From Sphingobacterium prati (GTDB lineage: Bacteria > Bacteroidota > Bacteroidia > Sphingobacteriales > Sphingobacteriaceae), in the NCBI RefSeq assembly GCF_013167215.1, contig NZ_JABJWY010000038.1:336765-400764 (forward strand): a stretch of 64,000 nt of DNA. Direction: 5' to 3'. The translations under genes were made by a program, and so were the position numbers. The first letter of the stretch is position 1; each line of letters begins with the position of its first letter. The notes under the pieces are model-generated. The model made no database searches, was not told the origin of the DNA, and was given only the letters and a program-made list of their open reading frames with translations. Positions 53,138 through 62,171 of the stretch are shown in pieces.

Positions 53138-54049
53138 TTAGTTTTTTCTGGTCTGGCGGAAATTGATACTATTGAAAAGGACGATTGCCATCAATATAAT
53201 TCCATAAGCCAGATACGTGACGAAGGGGACAGGTTCCTGAAAATAGGTTGCTGCCAAGGTGAAGGCAATGATTGGATTGATGTATAGCAATACACCTGTG
53301 GTGGTAGAGGAAATACCAATCAAAGCGTACATACTCAGAAATAGTGGAATAATGGTAAAAATAACTGCAATCAGTATGATTGTACCCCAGAAGACAGGAT
53401 CTGTGGGGATCTCATGATGATTATAGATCAATTTGGGGATAACGAATAGCGCACAGATAGTCAATTGCACAACCAACAGGTTGAGTTTATTAAACCCTGT
53501 GGCTATGCGCTGTACGATAAGATAGAAGGCGTAACAGGTGGCGATGGTGGCTGCCCATAAAACATCATTCAGCGATCCTTTGGCCAGCAGACAGACACTG
53601 CCAAAGGCAATGAGAAGAGCCACCTTCTGCATCGAGCGCAGTTCTTCTTTTAAGATGAAATAGGCTGCTGCTGCGGTAATCAAGGGGCAAGTTAGATAAG
53701 CCAGGGCTGCGGACTGGATACTGATGTGGTTGACGGCATAAATATAGGTGAACCAGTTGCCGAAGATCAACAGGGAAGCAAGGACAATTAAGGCCGTTTG
53801 CTTAATTTTACCATTTTTTGATAGATCTTTAAATTTCTGAATATCTGAGCGCAAAGTCTTCCGTTGGAAGAGCAGGATATAGAACCAAAGCACAGCTAAG
53901 GCCGTAACTATCCTAAAATATAGAATGTCCTCGGCAGGATATTCCCGTATCCAGCGGACGGGAATAGACATGAACCCCCACATGAAGGGAGCCAAAAAAG
54001 CCGCGAAAAGATATTTTCCGCGGCTTACTGTTTCGTTGTTATTTTCCAC
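53138..54049 (-). CDS. EamA/DMT-superfamily transporter, GTG start
   Basis: 303 residues from a GTG at 54049. About ten membrane helices in two EamA repeats; the first starts AAFLAPFMWGFMSIPVRW, and the second repeat shows VLWAATIATCYAFYLIVQRI and TTGVLLYINPIIAFTLAATYFQEPVP, the usual family landmark. Exporters of this superfamily move amino acids or other metabolites; the substrate is not evident. It starts three bases after the RidA stop and is co-transcribed with it. Confidence 0.9.
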   Translation of the reverse strand: MENNNETVSRGKYLFAAFLAPFMWGFMSIPVRWIREYPAEDILYFRIVTALAVLWFYILLFQRKTLRSDIQKFKDLSKNGKIKQTALIVLASLLIFGNWFTYIYAVNHISIQSAALAYLTCPLITAAAAYFILKEELRSMQKVALLIAFGSVCLLAKGSLNDVLWAATIATCYAFYLIVQRIATGFNKLNLLVVQLTICALFVIPKLIYNHHEIPTDPVFWGTIILIAVIFTIIPLFLSMYALIGISSTTTGVLLYINPIIAFTLAATYFQEPVPFVTYLAYGIILMAIVLFNSINFRQTRKN

Positions 54050-54052
54050 GGA

Positions 54053-54439
54053 TTAATCTTTCCAGGCAATGACCGAAATCTCGACATTGACATTTTTTGG
54101 CAATGTCTTCACAGCGACACATTCACGTGCCGGTTGGGCTTCCTTGAAATATTCGGCATAAACGTCATTCACTAGGCTAAAGTTGTCCATATCGCTTAAA
54201 AAGATTGATGCCTTAACGACATCCTGAAATGTATACCCAGCGTGCGTTAAAATGGCTTCCAAATTTTTCAACACCTGATGCGCTTCATCTTTAACGCCCG
54301 ATGAAATCAATTCCATCGTTTCTGGGACAAGTGGAATCTGCCCGGAAACATAAAGGGTATTGCCAGCTTTAATTGCTTGGTTATAGGGGCCTATTGCCGC
54401 AGGAGCTTTGTCTGTGTTGAAAATCTCTTTTTTTGACAT
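54053..54439 (-). CDS. ridA: RidA-family enamine/imine deaminase
   Basis: 128 residues, the family length. Conserved parts: APAAIGPYNQAIKAGNTLYVSGQIPL, the helix DEAHQVLKNLEAILTHAGYTFQDVVKASIFL, the arginine in PARECVAVKTLPKNVNVEISVIAWKD expected to bind the substrate carboxylate, and the closing glutamate. RidA hydrolyses reactive enamines such as 2-aminoacrylate released by PLP enzymes. It lies in an operon with the EamA transporter, preceded by a small membrane-protein gene. Confidence 0.95.
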   Translation of the reverse strand: MSKKEIFNTDKAPAAIGPYNQAIKAGNTLYVSGQIPLVPETMELISSGVKDEAHQVLKNLEAILTHAGYTFQDVVKASIFLSDMDNFSLVNDVYAEYFKEAQPARECVAVKTLPKNVNVEISVIAWKD

Positions 54440-54449
54440 GGTTGCTTGT

Positions 54450-54581
54450 TTAGGATGAAAAAAATATTTTGTAGATCAACCCCAATAAAAACACAATAAT
54501 GGCCGTTGCATTAATGATATGCATGGCTTTAATGCTGCCATTTGTAGGGCGATCGGCATTGCGCTTTCTGAAGAAGTACAT
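54450..54581 (-). CDS. Small membrane protein, DUF6728-like
   Basis: 43 residues, MYFFRKRNADRPTNGSIKAMH onward, ending FFSS. The layout YFFRK-x5-RPTN, then a MHxINA motif and one membrane helix (about 22-41), matches my recollection of DUF6728, a short family of Bacteroidota. Start ATG at 54581; stop 10 bases before the ridA start, so the three genes DUF6728, ridA and eamA probably form one operon. Too short for routine gene finding. Function unknown. Confidence 0.75.
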   Translation of the reverse strand: MYFFRKRNADRPTNGSIKAMHIINATAIIVFLLGLIYKIFFSS

Positions 54582-54724
54582 GGAACTAAGTTACAACAGT
54601 AAATTAAAAAGTTAAAATTAAAAAGCAAAAATTTTGGGATAACGAAGACACAAATCCTAACTTTAGCTGAGGAAGTGTAATGAATTTTGCCGTTAGACCG
54701 GATAACATGTAATAATTATTTTTG

Positions 54725-55831
54725 ATGAAAAAAACAGCATTGATTGGCGGTAAGATCTATACCGGTAGTGAAATTATAGAACAGCGGGCATTGCTTCTGG
54801 ATGAAGGAAAAATTGTAGGGATCGTCGACGAGCAGGATCTTCCAGAAGGATATCAGCTGCTTGATGTCAAAGGATCCAATATTTGCGCGGGTTTGGTTGA
54901 CCTGCAATTGTATGGTGATGGTTCGGATTTGTATTCTGCCGAACTTACCTTGGATTCTTTGGAACGGATCTCCAACGGGTTGATTGATAAAGGGACGACT
55001 TCCTATATGATGACTTTGGCAACAAATACGATTCAAGTATTCAAAGAAGCCATTCGTATCGCTGAGGACTATTATCATGATGCCTTTTTAGGTCTGCATC
55101 TAGAGGGGCCCTTTCTGAATGCAAAAAAACGGGGCGCTCATCCTGAAGAACTGATTATAACGCCAACAAAGGAAAGGATCAAAGATCTGTTGGAGGGAAA
55201 TAAAGTTGTCAAAATGATGACCATTGCCCCTGAATGTATTTCGGACGATGTGCTGGAATATTTGCAAGAATACCAGTTGCTGCTTAGTGCGGGGCATAGC
55301 AATGCTACTTTCGAGGAAGGCACACATGGCTACGATTTGGGAATTCCGACGAGTACACATCTGTTCAATGCCATGTCGCCGCTACACCATCGTGAAGCAG
55401 GGTTGGTCGGAGCTATTTTTAACCACAACAGCGCCTGTGCGAGCATTATTGTGGATGGGCATCATGTCAGCTTTGAAGCTGTAAAAATTGCCAAACGACA
55501 AATGGGGGAGCGTTTGTTTATGATTACCGACGCGGTTGCGGCATGTACTAAAGGGATCTATCAGCATGTCCTGAATGATGGCTATTACGCCTTGCCAGAT
55601 GGCACCATTTCGGGTGCGGCAATTTCCCTATTTGAAGGAATCAGAAACTGTGTGGAACATGTTGGGATTCCGCTGGATGAGGCAATCCGGATGTCTACGA
55701 CTTATCCAGCTAAGCTATTGCAACGAAGCGATATTGGGAATTTAAATCCAGGAAGCATTGCTAACATCATTGTTTTTACGGACGACCTCAAGCTGGAGCA
55801 TGTTATCTTTAAGGGGGAACTACGTTATTGA
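54725..55831 (+). CDS. nagA: N-acetylglucosamine-6-phosphate deacetylase
   Basis: 368 residues from ATG 54725 (a TTG three bases earlier is also in frame but less likely). Amidohydrolase-fold motifs: metal-binding HLEGPFL with His125, GHSNA, HLFNAMSPLHHREAG, and the catalytic Asp269 in MITDAVAAC, where the family more often has TDAM or TDAV. It removes acetate from GlcNAc-6-phosphate, feeding amino-sugar use or cell-wall recycling. No nagB or transport gene is adjacent; the next gene downstream is a GH10-like hydrolase. Confidence 0.93.
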   Translation: MKKTALIGGKIYTGSEIIEQRALLLDEGKIVGIVDEQDLPEGYQLLDVKGSNICAGLVDLQLYGDGSDLYSAELTLDSLERISNGLIDKGTTSYMMTLATNTIQVFKEAIRIAEDYYHDAFLGLHLEGPFLNAKKRGAHPEELIITPTKERIKDLLEGNKVVKMMTIAPECISDDVLEYLQEYQLLLSAGHSNATFEEGTHGYDLGIPTSTHLFNAMSPLHHREAGLVGAIFNHNSACASIIVDGHHVSFEAVKIAKRQMGERLFMITDAVAACTKGIYQHVLNDGYYALPDGTISGAAISLFEGIRNCVEHVGIPLDEAIRMSTTYPAKLLQRSDIGNLNPGSIANIIVFTDDLKLEHVIFKGELRY

Positions 55832-56003
55832 TCTGAAGATTCGCATAGCTTGTATTTAATCCCATAAGCAACTATATGCAGTGTCTTTTCATCCGACCGA
55901 AATATATTTTAAACAGGGATGAGGAGTCGCTAAATTTCTTTTCTATTGAAATTTAGCTTAGTTTTGGGGTTAGTTTGAAAAAAACACAATATTCTATAGC
56001 TTG

Positions 56004-57626
56004 ATGAAACGTTCCTTATTATTTTTAACTACGGCACTCTTTCTTTTGTCTTCTTGTTCCTCCAAGAAAAATAAAAAGCAAGAACCTGTGAACACGAATA
56101 CTAATGTTGAAATTGTAAAAAAAGATCCCCCTTCAGTTCCGAAGAGGGAGCGGATGAAAAATACGATAGAAACAAAAGAGCAGCCGACGGTTGAGAAAAA
56201 GAAGGATATCGTTGTTGATCTTCCCCCCGTGGCCCGTGAGTTTCGTGCGGCCTGGGTTGCTTCTGTAGCCAACATCAACTGGCCGAGCAAAAATAATCTC
56301 AGTACTGCCGAACAGCAGCAAGAAGCGATTGGTATCCTCGACTTTTTGAAGACTAATAATTTCAATGCAGTTATTTTTCAGGTGCGTCCTTCGGCTGATG
56401 CTTTTTATAAGAGTGATCTTGAGCCCTGGTCGTATTTTTTGACAGGAACGGAAGGCCAAGCTCCCTCACCTTATTATGATCCACTTGATTTTTGGGTTGA
56501 GCAGGCACACAAGCGGGGAATTGAACTTCATGTTTGGTTGAATCCTTATCGTGCGCATCATACTGCTGGTGGGGCTGTGACATCAGCTTCGATGGCGCGT
56601 AAAATGCCAGAGTCTGTGGTTAAGCTAAAACAGGGCTATTACTGGTTTGATCCATCCAAACAATCGACGCAAGAGCATGCCGCACGTGTTGTGATGGATA
56701 TCGTTAAGCGTTATGATATTGACGGGGTGCATTTCGACGATTATTTTTATCCCTATGCCGAATACAATGGTGGACAAGATTTTCCGGATTCGGAAAGCTA
56801 TAATGAGTTTAAACGCAATGGTGGCACCTTGTCACGTGGTGATTTTAGAAGAAACAGTGTGAACACCTTTATTGAGCGTATCTATAAGGATATCAAAAGG
56901 GAAAAGAACTTTGTGAAATTCGGTATTAGCCCTTTTGGAATTTGGAAGCCGGGATATCCTGCTGGAATTCAGGGATCGAGTCAATATGATATGTTGTATG
57001 CGGATGCTAAATTGTGGTTGAATAAAGGCTGGATTGATTATTTTGCGCCACAGCTTTATTGGCCTATCCAACCGGCGAAACAAAGCTATACGGCTTTATT
57101 AAAATGGTGGGAAAGTGAGAATACAATGGGGCGGCACCTTTGGCCGGGTATTAATACAGTCGGAAGACGTGGCCCTGAATATGTGCAGGAGATTGTGAAT
57201 CAGGTTGCCGCAGCACGTAATATTTTGCCGGATAACCGCGATGGCGTCATCCATTGGAGTTTGGCCGGGCTGACCAAAAATCCAGCAATGACGCAGGCGC
57301 TTGTGGAGGGGCCTTATCGATCTAAAGCCTTGGTTCCGCCAAGTCCGTGGCTCAATGCAAATCCTTTGTTGAAGCCGACTTTGCTACTGACGCCACAGGG
57401 AAATAATATGTTCTTAAAATGGCAACATCAGCAAATTGACCAGGTCGCACGATGGGTTTTATACCTGAATTACGGTGGCGAATGGAAATATGAGATTTTG
57501 GAACCTGGGGTGACAACGAAAGATGTGCCGACAACATTGAATAACAAAAAATTGCAATATGTTGCTGTAAAGGCTATTGATCGTTTGAGTAACGAAAGTC
57601 CTTATATCGCTGAAAAAATCAAATAA
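56004..57626 (+). CDS. GH10-like (DUF187) glycosyl hydrolase lipoprotein
   Basis: 540 residues from ATG 56004 (a TTG at 56001 is in frame). Lipoprotein signal ending LLSSC (Cys18), a lysine/glutamate-rich linker of about 55 residues, then the GHL10 core: REFRAAWVASVANINWPS, FNAVIFQVRPSADAFY, KRGIELHVWLNPYRAH, YDIDGVHFDDYFYPYAE and GWIDYFAPQLYWP. It is a paralogue of the enzyme at 22877 and shares all these segments, but is lipid-anchored rather than freely secreted. It follows nagA in the same direction, suggesting a link with GlcNAc-containing glycans. Confidence 0.92.
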   Translation: MKRSLLFLTTALFLLSSCSSKKNKKQEPVNTNTNVEIVKKDPPSVPKRERMKNTIETKEQPTVEKKKDIVVDLPPVAREFRAAWVASVANINWPSKNNLSTAEQQQEAIGILDFLKTNNFNAVIFQVRPSADAFYKSDLEPWSYFLTGTEGQAPSPYYDPLDFWVEQAHKRGIELHVWLNPYRAHHTAGGAVTSASMARKMPESVVKLKQGYYWFDPSKQSTQEHAARVVMDIVKRYDIDGVHFDDYFYPYAEYNGGQDFPDSESYNEFKRNGGTLSRGDFRRNSVNTFIERIYKDIKREKNFVKFGISPFGIWKPGYPAGIQGSSQYDMLYADAKLWLNKGWIDYFAPQLYWPIQPAKQSYTALLKWWESENTMGRHLWPGINTVGRRGPEYVQEIVNQVAAARNILPDNRDGVIHWSLAGLTKNPAMTQALVEGPYRSKALVPPSPWLNANPLLKPTLLLTPQGNNMFLKWQHQQIDQVARWVLYLNYGGEWKYEILEPGVTTKDVPTTLNNKKLQYVAVKAIDRLSNESPYIAEKIK

Positions 57627-57644
57627 AGAATTTTGTACTATTTT

Positions 57645-57686
57645 AAAGGGGTATCCATCAATTCGGGTATCCCTTTTGCTTTTTTA
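57645..57686 (+). terminator. Terminator after the GH10-like lipoprotein gene
   Basis: AAAGGGGTATCC (57645-57656) pairs with GGGTATCCCTTT (57665-57676), 12 pairs including two G-U, followed by a T-rich run. Confidence 0.8.
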
Positions 57687-57768
57687 TAGTTTTCCACTTC
57701 ATTGCCGAGGATTTTGTCTCTTTTTGATCAAAAAAGACCGTATTTGCTGAAACACAGTGATTTTTGTT

Positions 57769-57798
57769 TTGATTTATGGTCTGTCCGGAGTAAATTTA
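57769..57798 (+). promoter_or_regulatory. Promoter close to the thioesterase start
   Basis: TTG at 57769-57771 and TAAATTTA at 57791-57798 (one mismatch to TAnnTTTG) are 19 bases apart. The element ends only five bases before the ATG at 57804, so the message would be nearly leaderless. Confidence 0.4.
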
Positions 57799-57803
57799 GG
57801 GAT

Positions 57804-58358
57804 ATGGAAGAGATCTATAAAACTGTTAGTGAGTCGGTGATCCGAATTTCACAGCTAATGTTACCATCTAATGCTAATTTTGGAGGAAAAATACATGGAG
57901 GATATATTTTGTCTTTGATGGATCAAATAGCCTTTGCGGTAGCGTCTAAGTTTTCGGCACATTATTGCGTTACAGCCTCTGTTGGCAAGGTTGATTTCTT
58001 GAAACCAATCGAAGTGGGAGAACTGGTTACGTTAATTGCTTCGGTTAATTATGTCGGTAATTCATCGATGGAAGTGGGGATCCGTGTGGAGGCCATGAAT
58101 ATTCAGACAGGTGAAACAAAGCACTGTAACTCCTCTTATTTTACGATGGTTGCCAAGGATGAAACCGGTAAACCTGCCCGCGTACCACGGTTGATTCTGG
58201 AGAACGAAAAGGATGTATTCCGATTTTATCGCTGTGTTGTCAAGATGGAGGTGGATAAGGAGCGTGATCGTGCTATTCATGATCTGGAGACAGATTCTGC
58301 CGAGCAACAGGCCTATATTAAAAAACATTATGATGTTAAGATTAATTTGGCACCTTAG
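57804..58358 (+). CDS. Acyl-CoA thioesterase, hotdog fold
   Basis: 184 residues from ATG 57804. The frame is open to a TTG at 57702, but residues before MEEIYKT are not protein-like and overlap the likely promoter. The catalytic signature NANFGGKIHGGYILSLMDQIAFAVASKF, then TASVGKVDFLKPIEVGELVTLIASVNYVGNSSMEVGIRV, marks the YciA/BACH-type acyl-CoA thioesterases, which release free acids from acyl-CoA. A charged extension (about 140-184, DKERDRAIHDLETDSAEQQA) is as in Bacteroidota members. Its stop overlaps the stop of a minus-strand remnant. Confidence 0.92.
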   Translation: MEEIYKTVSESVIRISQLMLPSNANFGGKIHGGYILSLMDQIAFAVASKFSAHYCVTASVGKVDFLKPIEVGELVTLIASVNYVGNSSMEVGIRVEAMNIQTGETKHCNSSYFTMVAKDETGKPARVPRLILENEKDVFRFYRCVVKMEVDKERDRAIHDLETDSAEQQAYIKKHYDVKINLAP

Positions 58359-58582
58359 GTTTGCATCTTCTGCCATTCGAAGGTACCAAAATATTTACTG
58401 TCTGTACGTTTATTACTTCCATTTGTTTTAAAGAAATATACATAGATATGGTACGTTTCGATATGTTGGGTTTCGCTTAACTCGACAGATTGCGACTTGT
58501 GCTTGAGGATGTTGCCGCTTTCATTTGCAAAGACATTGCTTATTAGTCCCTTCTCAGCAGTATAGAAACATCTGGTAATTAC
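58355..58582 (-). pseudogene. C-terminal fragment of an unidentified gene
   Basis: 75 codons without a start, bounded by TAA at 58583-58585 upstream. It reads VITRCFYTAEKGLISNVFAN, then a beta-like SVELSETQHIETYHIYVYFF and DSKYFGTFEWQKMQT to TAA. The composition is clearly protein-like (mixed charged, aromatic and beta residues), in contrast to the AT-rich DNA to its right. I do not recognise the family. Most likely the tail of a decayed gene; the rest has been lost. Confidence 0.5.
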
Positions 58583-59005
58583 TTAAATCTTGCTAATACT
58601 ATTCTTTCTATCACCATTTTTTATATTAAATATAAGCGTCTCATGCATTGGTATGGATTTTTTTGTTTGTGGAGTTTGCTGTTTTATTAGGTTTTGCTTG
58701 ATACAATACGCTATACGCGATATAATAGTTTGTTTAAGCAGAGTCAGGTAAGATTAAAATGTTGTTAATCTCGTTTTGATCTTAAATTTTGCTGATGCTT
58801 GCGTTTTTGTATTGTTTATACGATTGATTTTTGAGTTATTTTATGTCGAATCGTGCGTTAGTGTTTTTATTTTTATTTCTTTTTCAAATAATTACGCATA
58901 AACTTGCATAAATACTTCACTTTTTATAGTATTGTATTATAATTGGTGTAAACCTCGGGTTGGAATCTCCCGTTATGATCAGTTATTAACAACTAACTAA
59001 ATACC
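58583..59005. other. AT-rich region upstream of the third SusC gene
   Basis: About 420 bases, very AT-rich, without a gene. It should contain the promoter of the SusC/SusD operon at 59006. I found no exact TAnnTTTG element at a suitable distance; TATAATTG near 58938 is the nearest imperfect match. Confidence 0.45.
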
Positions 59006-62000
59006 ATGAATAAAAAATTACTCTTAATCTGCTCAGGAGTGATGCTATCTACCAGTTTATGGGCGCAGACCAAAACAGTTACTGGTAAGGTAACGAATGC
59101 CTCAGATGGTGGATCGATGGCAAACGTTACGGTAAGCATCAAAGGTAAACCTGTCAGTACGCAAACTAATCCAGATGGAAGTTTCACAATTAAAGCCGAG
59201 TCCGGAGATATTTTAATATTTAGGGCTGTTGGTTCTAAAGAAAGGCAGCAACTCGTGGGCTCGGATGCTACAATCAATATTTCTCTCGCTGGTAGCGAGG
59301 AAGCTCTTGAGGAGGTAGTTGTGACAGCGATGGGGATTAAAAAAGAGAAGAAAGCCTTAGGTTATGCTGTTCAAGATATTAAGGCTGATGAATTGATGAA
59401 GAATAAGACTGCCAATGTGGTTAACTCATTGGCGGGCAAGATAGCCGGTGTCAACGTAACTCAATCTTCCGGTGCTGCAGGTGCGGGCGCGCAGATCATT
59501 CTGCGTGGGGGGACTTCTCTTGAGCGAGATAACCAGCCGCTGTTTGTCGTTGATGGAATTATCTACGATAACTCAACACCTATTGGTGGAAATAGTGGAT
59601 TTGATGGAATGCAAGCTACCTCAACCTCCAATAGTAACCGTGTCATGGATATTAATCCCGAAGATATCGAGAATGTTTCCGTATTGAAGGGCCCGGCGGC
59701 GGCGGCTTTATATGGTTCTCGTGCTGCGGCTGGAGCTGTTGTCATTACTACAAAACGTGGAAGTGAGGGACGCATGGAAGTTGGTTTTTCAAGCCGCTTC
59801 TCGGCAAATTGGGCGAATCGTTTACCTGAACAACAAGGGAGATATAAACGCGGTTACTACAATAGTGCTGGGACTTTAGATACTTATACAACACAATCTT
59901 GGGGGGATGAATTCAAATCAGGAGAGAGGATTTATGATAACATAGGAGACTTTTTTCAGACAGCGACTATTTTTGATAATACCGTCAATGTTACCGGTGG
60001 TAATAAGAATGGCTCGTTTTATTTATCTGGATCACGTTTTGATCAACAAGGTATTATCCCGGAAACAGGTTATGGAAAAACAGCTTTTCGTTTCAATGGT
60101 GATCAAAAATTTGGTAAATTAAGTGTGGGAGCTAACGTGGCCTATACTTTAGCAAGTACCGATAAAACCTTAACTTCTGCAGGGTTGTATGGCTCAGGCG
60201 GAGCTGGAGCAATTTCTTCAGTCTACGGTTGGTCTAGAAGTGACGATATGAAGAAATATCTTAATGACGATGGGACGAAATATCGGATGTTCGAAGGTCT
60301 GCAAGAACTTCAGGACGATATAGAAAATCCTTATTGGACCATCAATAAAAATAAATTAACCGATAATACCGAGCGGATTACAGGAAGTATCAATGCCAAT
60401 ATGAACATTTTTGATTGGTGGAATGTGTCTTACCGCGTTGGTATGGATAGCTATTTAACAAAAAATTCGACATTAATTGCTGAAAATGGCGCCGTCAAAC
60501 AGCTTTGGCAAAATGGTATGATGTCTGAAAATGATTTGAAGTTTAATTATTGGTCTTCTAATTTAATGTCCAATTTCAATAAAAAATTTGGTGATTTTGA
60601 TTTGGGAGCTATGGTCGGCTATTTTGCAGAGGAAACAAAAGTGAATACGAACAGAAGGATGGGGTATGATTTTGTTGTTAATAACTTCTACAGTTTTGGA
60701 AATATCGATAAGGCAAATAAGCTTTTTGATGAAGTGACCTCTAAGAAAAGGCTGTACGGTCTATACGGGGAACTAAGAGCTTCTTATAAAAATTTCCTTT
60801 TCTTAAACGTAACAGGAAGAAATGACTGGACATCCACACTTCCGGTTGCGAACCAATCCTATTTTTATCCTTCTGTAGGGGGAAGTTTTGTTTTTACGGA
60901 GTTATTGAAAGACAAGGGGCTAAATTGGTTGAGTTTTGGTAAGCTGCGCGCTTCCTGGGCACGTGTTGGAAAGGATGCGACGCCCTATGCTACAAATACC
61001 TATTTGTGGACACCTAGAGAATCTCTTGGCGGAATTATTGGAACTGGAAACAGCTGGACAAAAGGAAACCCATACCTTAAGCCAGAAACAACAGGGTCTT
61101 TTGAAATTGGTGCTGAATTAAGGTTCCTAAATGGCCGATTAGGGATAGATTATGCTTATTATACCAATAACTCTTACAACCAGATCCTATCTCCTCGTCT
61201 AGGGCAATCGACAGGTTATATTTTTGTGTCGGTAAATGCAGGTGATATTTATAATAAAGGGATGGAGCTCTCTTTGACAGGTAAGCCTATAAAAAGAGAG
61301 AATTTTGAGTGGGACCTTACGTTGAACATGTCTGGAAATAGAGGGACTGTAGATAATCTAATTTCTGGAGTGGATATTCTTTATGTGACTGATGTGCAAG
61401 TTGGCAATGCTAAGGCAGCATCATTTAATGGGGGAAACTTTATGGGGATTTCCGGATCCAAATGGGCGCGAACTGCGGATGGTAAATTAATCCTCGATGC
61501 GAATACTGGTATGCCTACAAGTGATAATGCGGCCACTTATAACATTGGGAATCGTGAGCCGAAATTAATAGGAGGCTTAAATAATAGTTTTACGTACAAG
61601 AATTTCAACTTATCCTTTTTGCTAGATTATCGTATTGGAGGTGATATCTATAATGGAACAGATTATGCAATGACACTTAATGGTTTGAGTATGCGTACAT
61701 TGGAGCGTGATGAATTGACACTTTCTGGTGTTGTAAATACTGGAACAACCGCCGCGCCAGTCTATGAGGATAAAACATTTACATTCAATGCAAATGAATC
61801 TTATCTGGTAAGTGGCGCGCAAACAAGTGGTAAAAAGATAATTCAGGATTATTGGGGAACACATTATGTAAAAGAAAGCGCTAATTTTATGACGAATACA
61901 AATTGGCTGCGATTGCGCACGGTCTCTGTTTCTTATGATTTTGGAAATTCTTTCTTTAAAAGATCCAATGTATCGAAAGTTATTAAAGGTTTGACTGCGA

Positions 62001-62164
62001 CGCTGACAGGGACGAATTTATGGCTGTTAACTAATTACAAAGGTTTGGATCCCGAAGCAAGCGCAGCAGGGTCAGGCGTTACAGGGTCAAGTTCTGTTGG
62101 TATAGATTTTAATGGAGTGCCAAGTACTGCCGGCGTAACTTTTGGTGTTAATTTAAAATTCTAA
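59006..62164 (+). CDS. SusC/RagA-type TonB-dependent receptor
   Basis: 1052 residues. Signal peptide (about 1-21, ending LWAQT), carboxypeptidase-regulatory-like domain (about 23-100), plug with EEVVVTAMGIKKEKKALGYAVQ, FVVDGIIYDN, and INPEDIENVSVLKGPAAAALYGSRAAAGAVVITTK, then a barrel ending in FGVNLKF. No STN domain, no sigma/FecR genes nearby. It works with the SusD lipoprotein encoded eight bases downstream. Ligand unknown; no degradative enzymes follow in the window. Confidence 0.95.
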   Translation: MNKKLLLICSGVMLSTSLWAQTKTVTGKVTNASDGGSMANVTVSIKGKPVSTQTNPDGSFTIKAESGDILIFRAVGSKERQQLVGSDATINISLAGSEEALEEVVVTAMGIKKEKKALGYAVQDIKADELMKNKTANVVNSLAGKIAGVNVTQSSGAAGAGAQIILRGGTSLERDNQPLFVVDGIIYDNSTPIGGNSGFDGMQATSTSNSNRVMDINPEDIENVSVLKGPAAAALYGSRAAAGAVVITTKRGSEGRMEVGFSSRFSANWANRLPEQQGRYKRGYYNSAGTLDTYTTQSWGDEFKSGERIYDNIGDFFQTATIFDNTVNVTGGNKNGSFYLSGSRFDQQGIIPETGYGKTAFRFNGDQKFGKLSVGANVAYTLASTDKTLTSAGLYGSGGAGAISSVYGWSRSDDMKKYLNDDGTKYRMFEGLQELQDDIENPYWTINKNKLTDNTERITGSINANMNIFDWWNVSYRVGMDSYLTKNSTLIAENGAVKQLWQNGMMSENDLKFNYWSSNLMSNFNKKFGDFDLGAMVGYFAEETKVNTNRRMGYDFVVNNFYSFGNIDKANKLFDEVTSKKRLYGLYGELRASYKNFLFLNVTGRNDWTSTLPVANQSYFYPSVGGSFVFTELLKDKGLNWLSFGKLRASWARVGKDATPYATNTYLWTPRESLGGIIGTGNSWTKGNPYLKPETTGSFEIGAELRFLNGRLGIDYAYYTNNSYNQILSPRLGQSTGYIFVSVNAGDIYNKGMELSLTGKPIKRENFEWDLTLNMSGNRGTVDNLISGVDILYVTDVQVGNAKAASFNGGNFMGISGSKWARTADGKLILDANTGMPTSDNAATYNIGNREPKLIGGLNNSFTYKNFNLSFLLDYRIGGDIYNGTDYAMTLNGLSMRTLERDELTLSGVVNTGTTAAPVYEDKTFTFNANESYLVSGAQTSGKKIIQDYWGTHYVKESANFMTNTNWLRLRTVSVSYDFGNSFFKRSNVSKVIKGLTATLTGTNLWLLTNYKGLDPEASAAGSGVTGSSSVGIDFNGVPSTAGVTFGVNLKF

Positions 62165-62171
62165 GCACATT

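Noticed and set aside
54717..54724. TATTTTTG as the nagA promoter -7 element
   Set aside because: It abuts the ATG at 54725, so a transcript from it would start inside the coding region; most likely a chance match.
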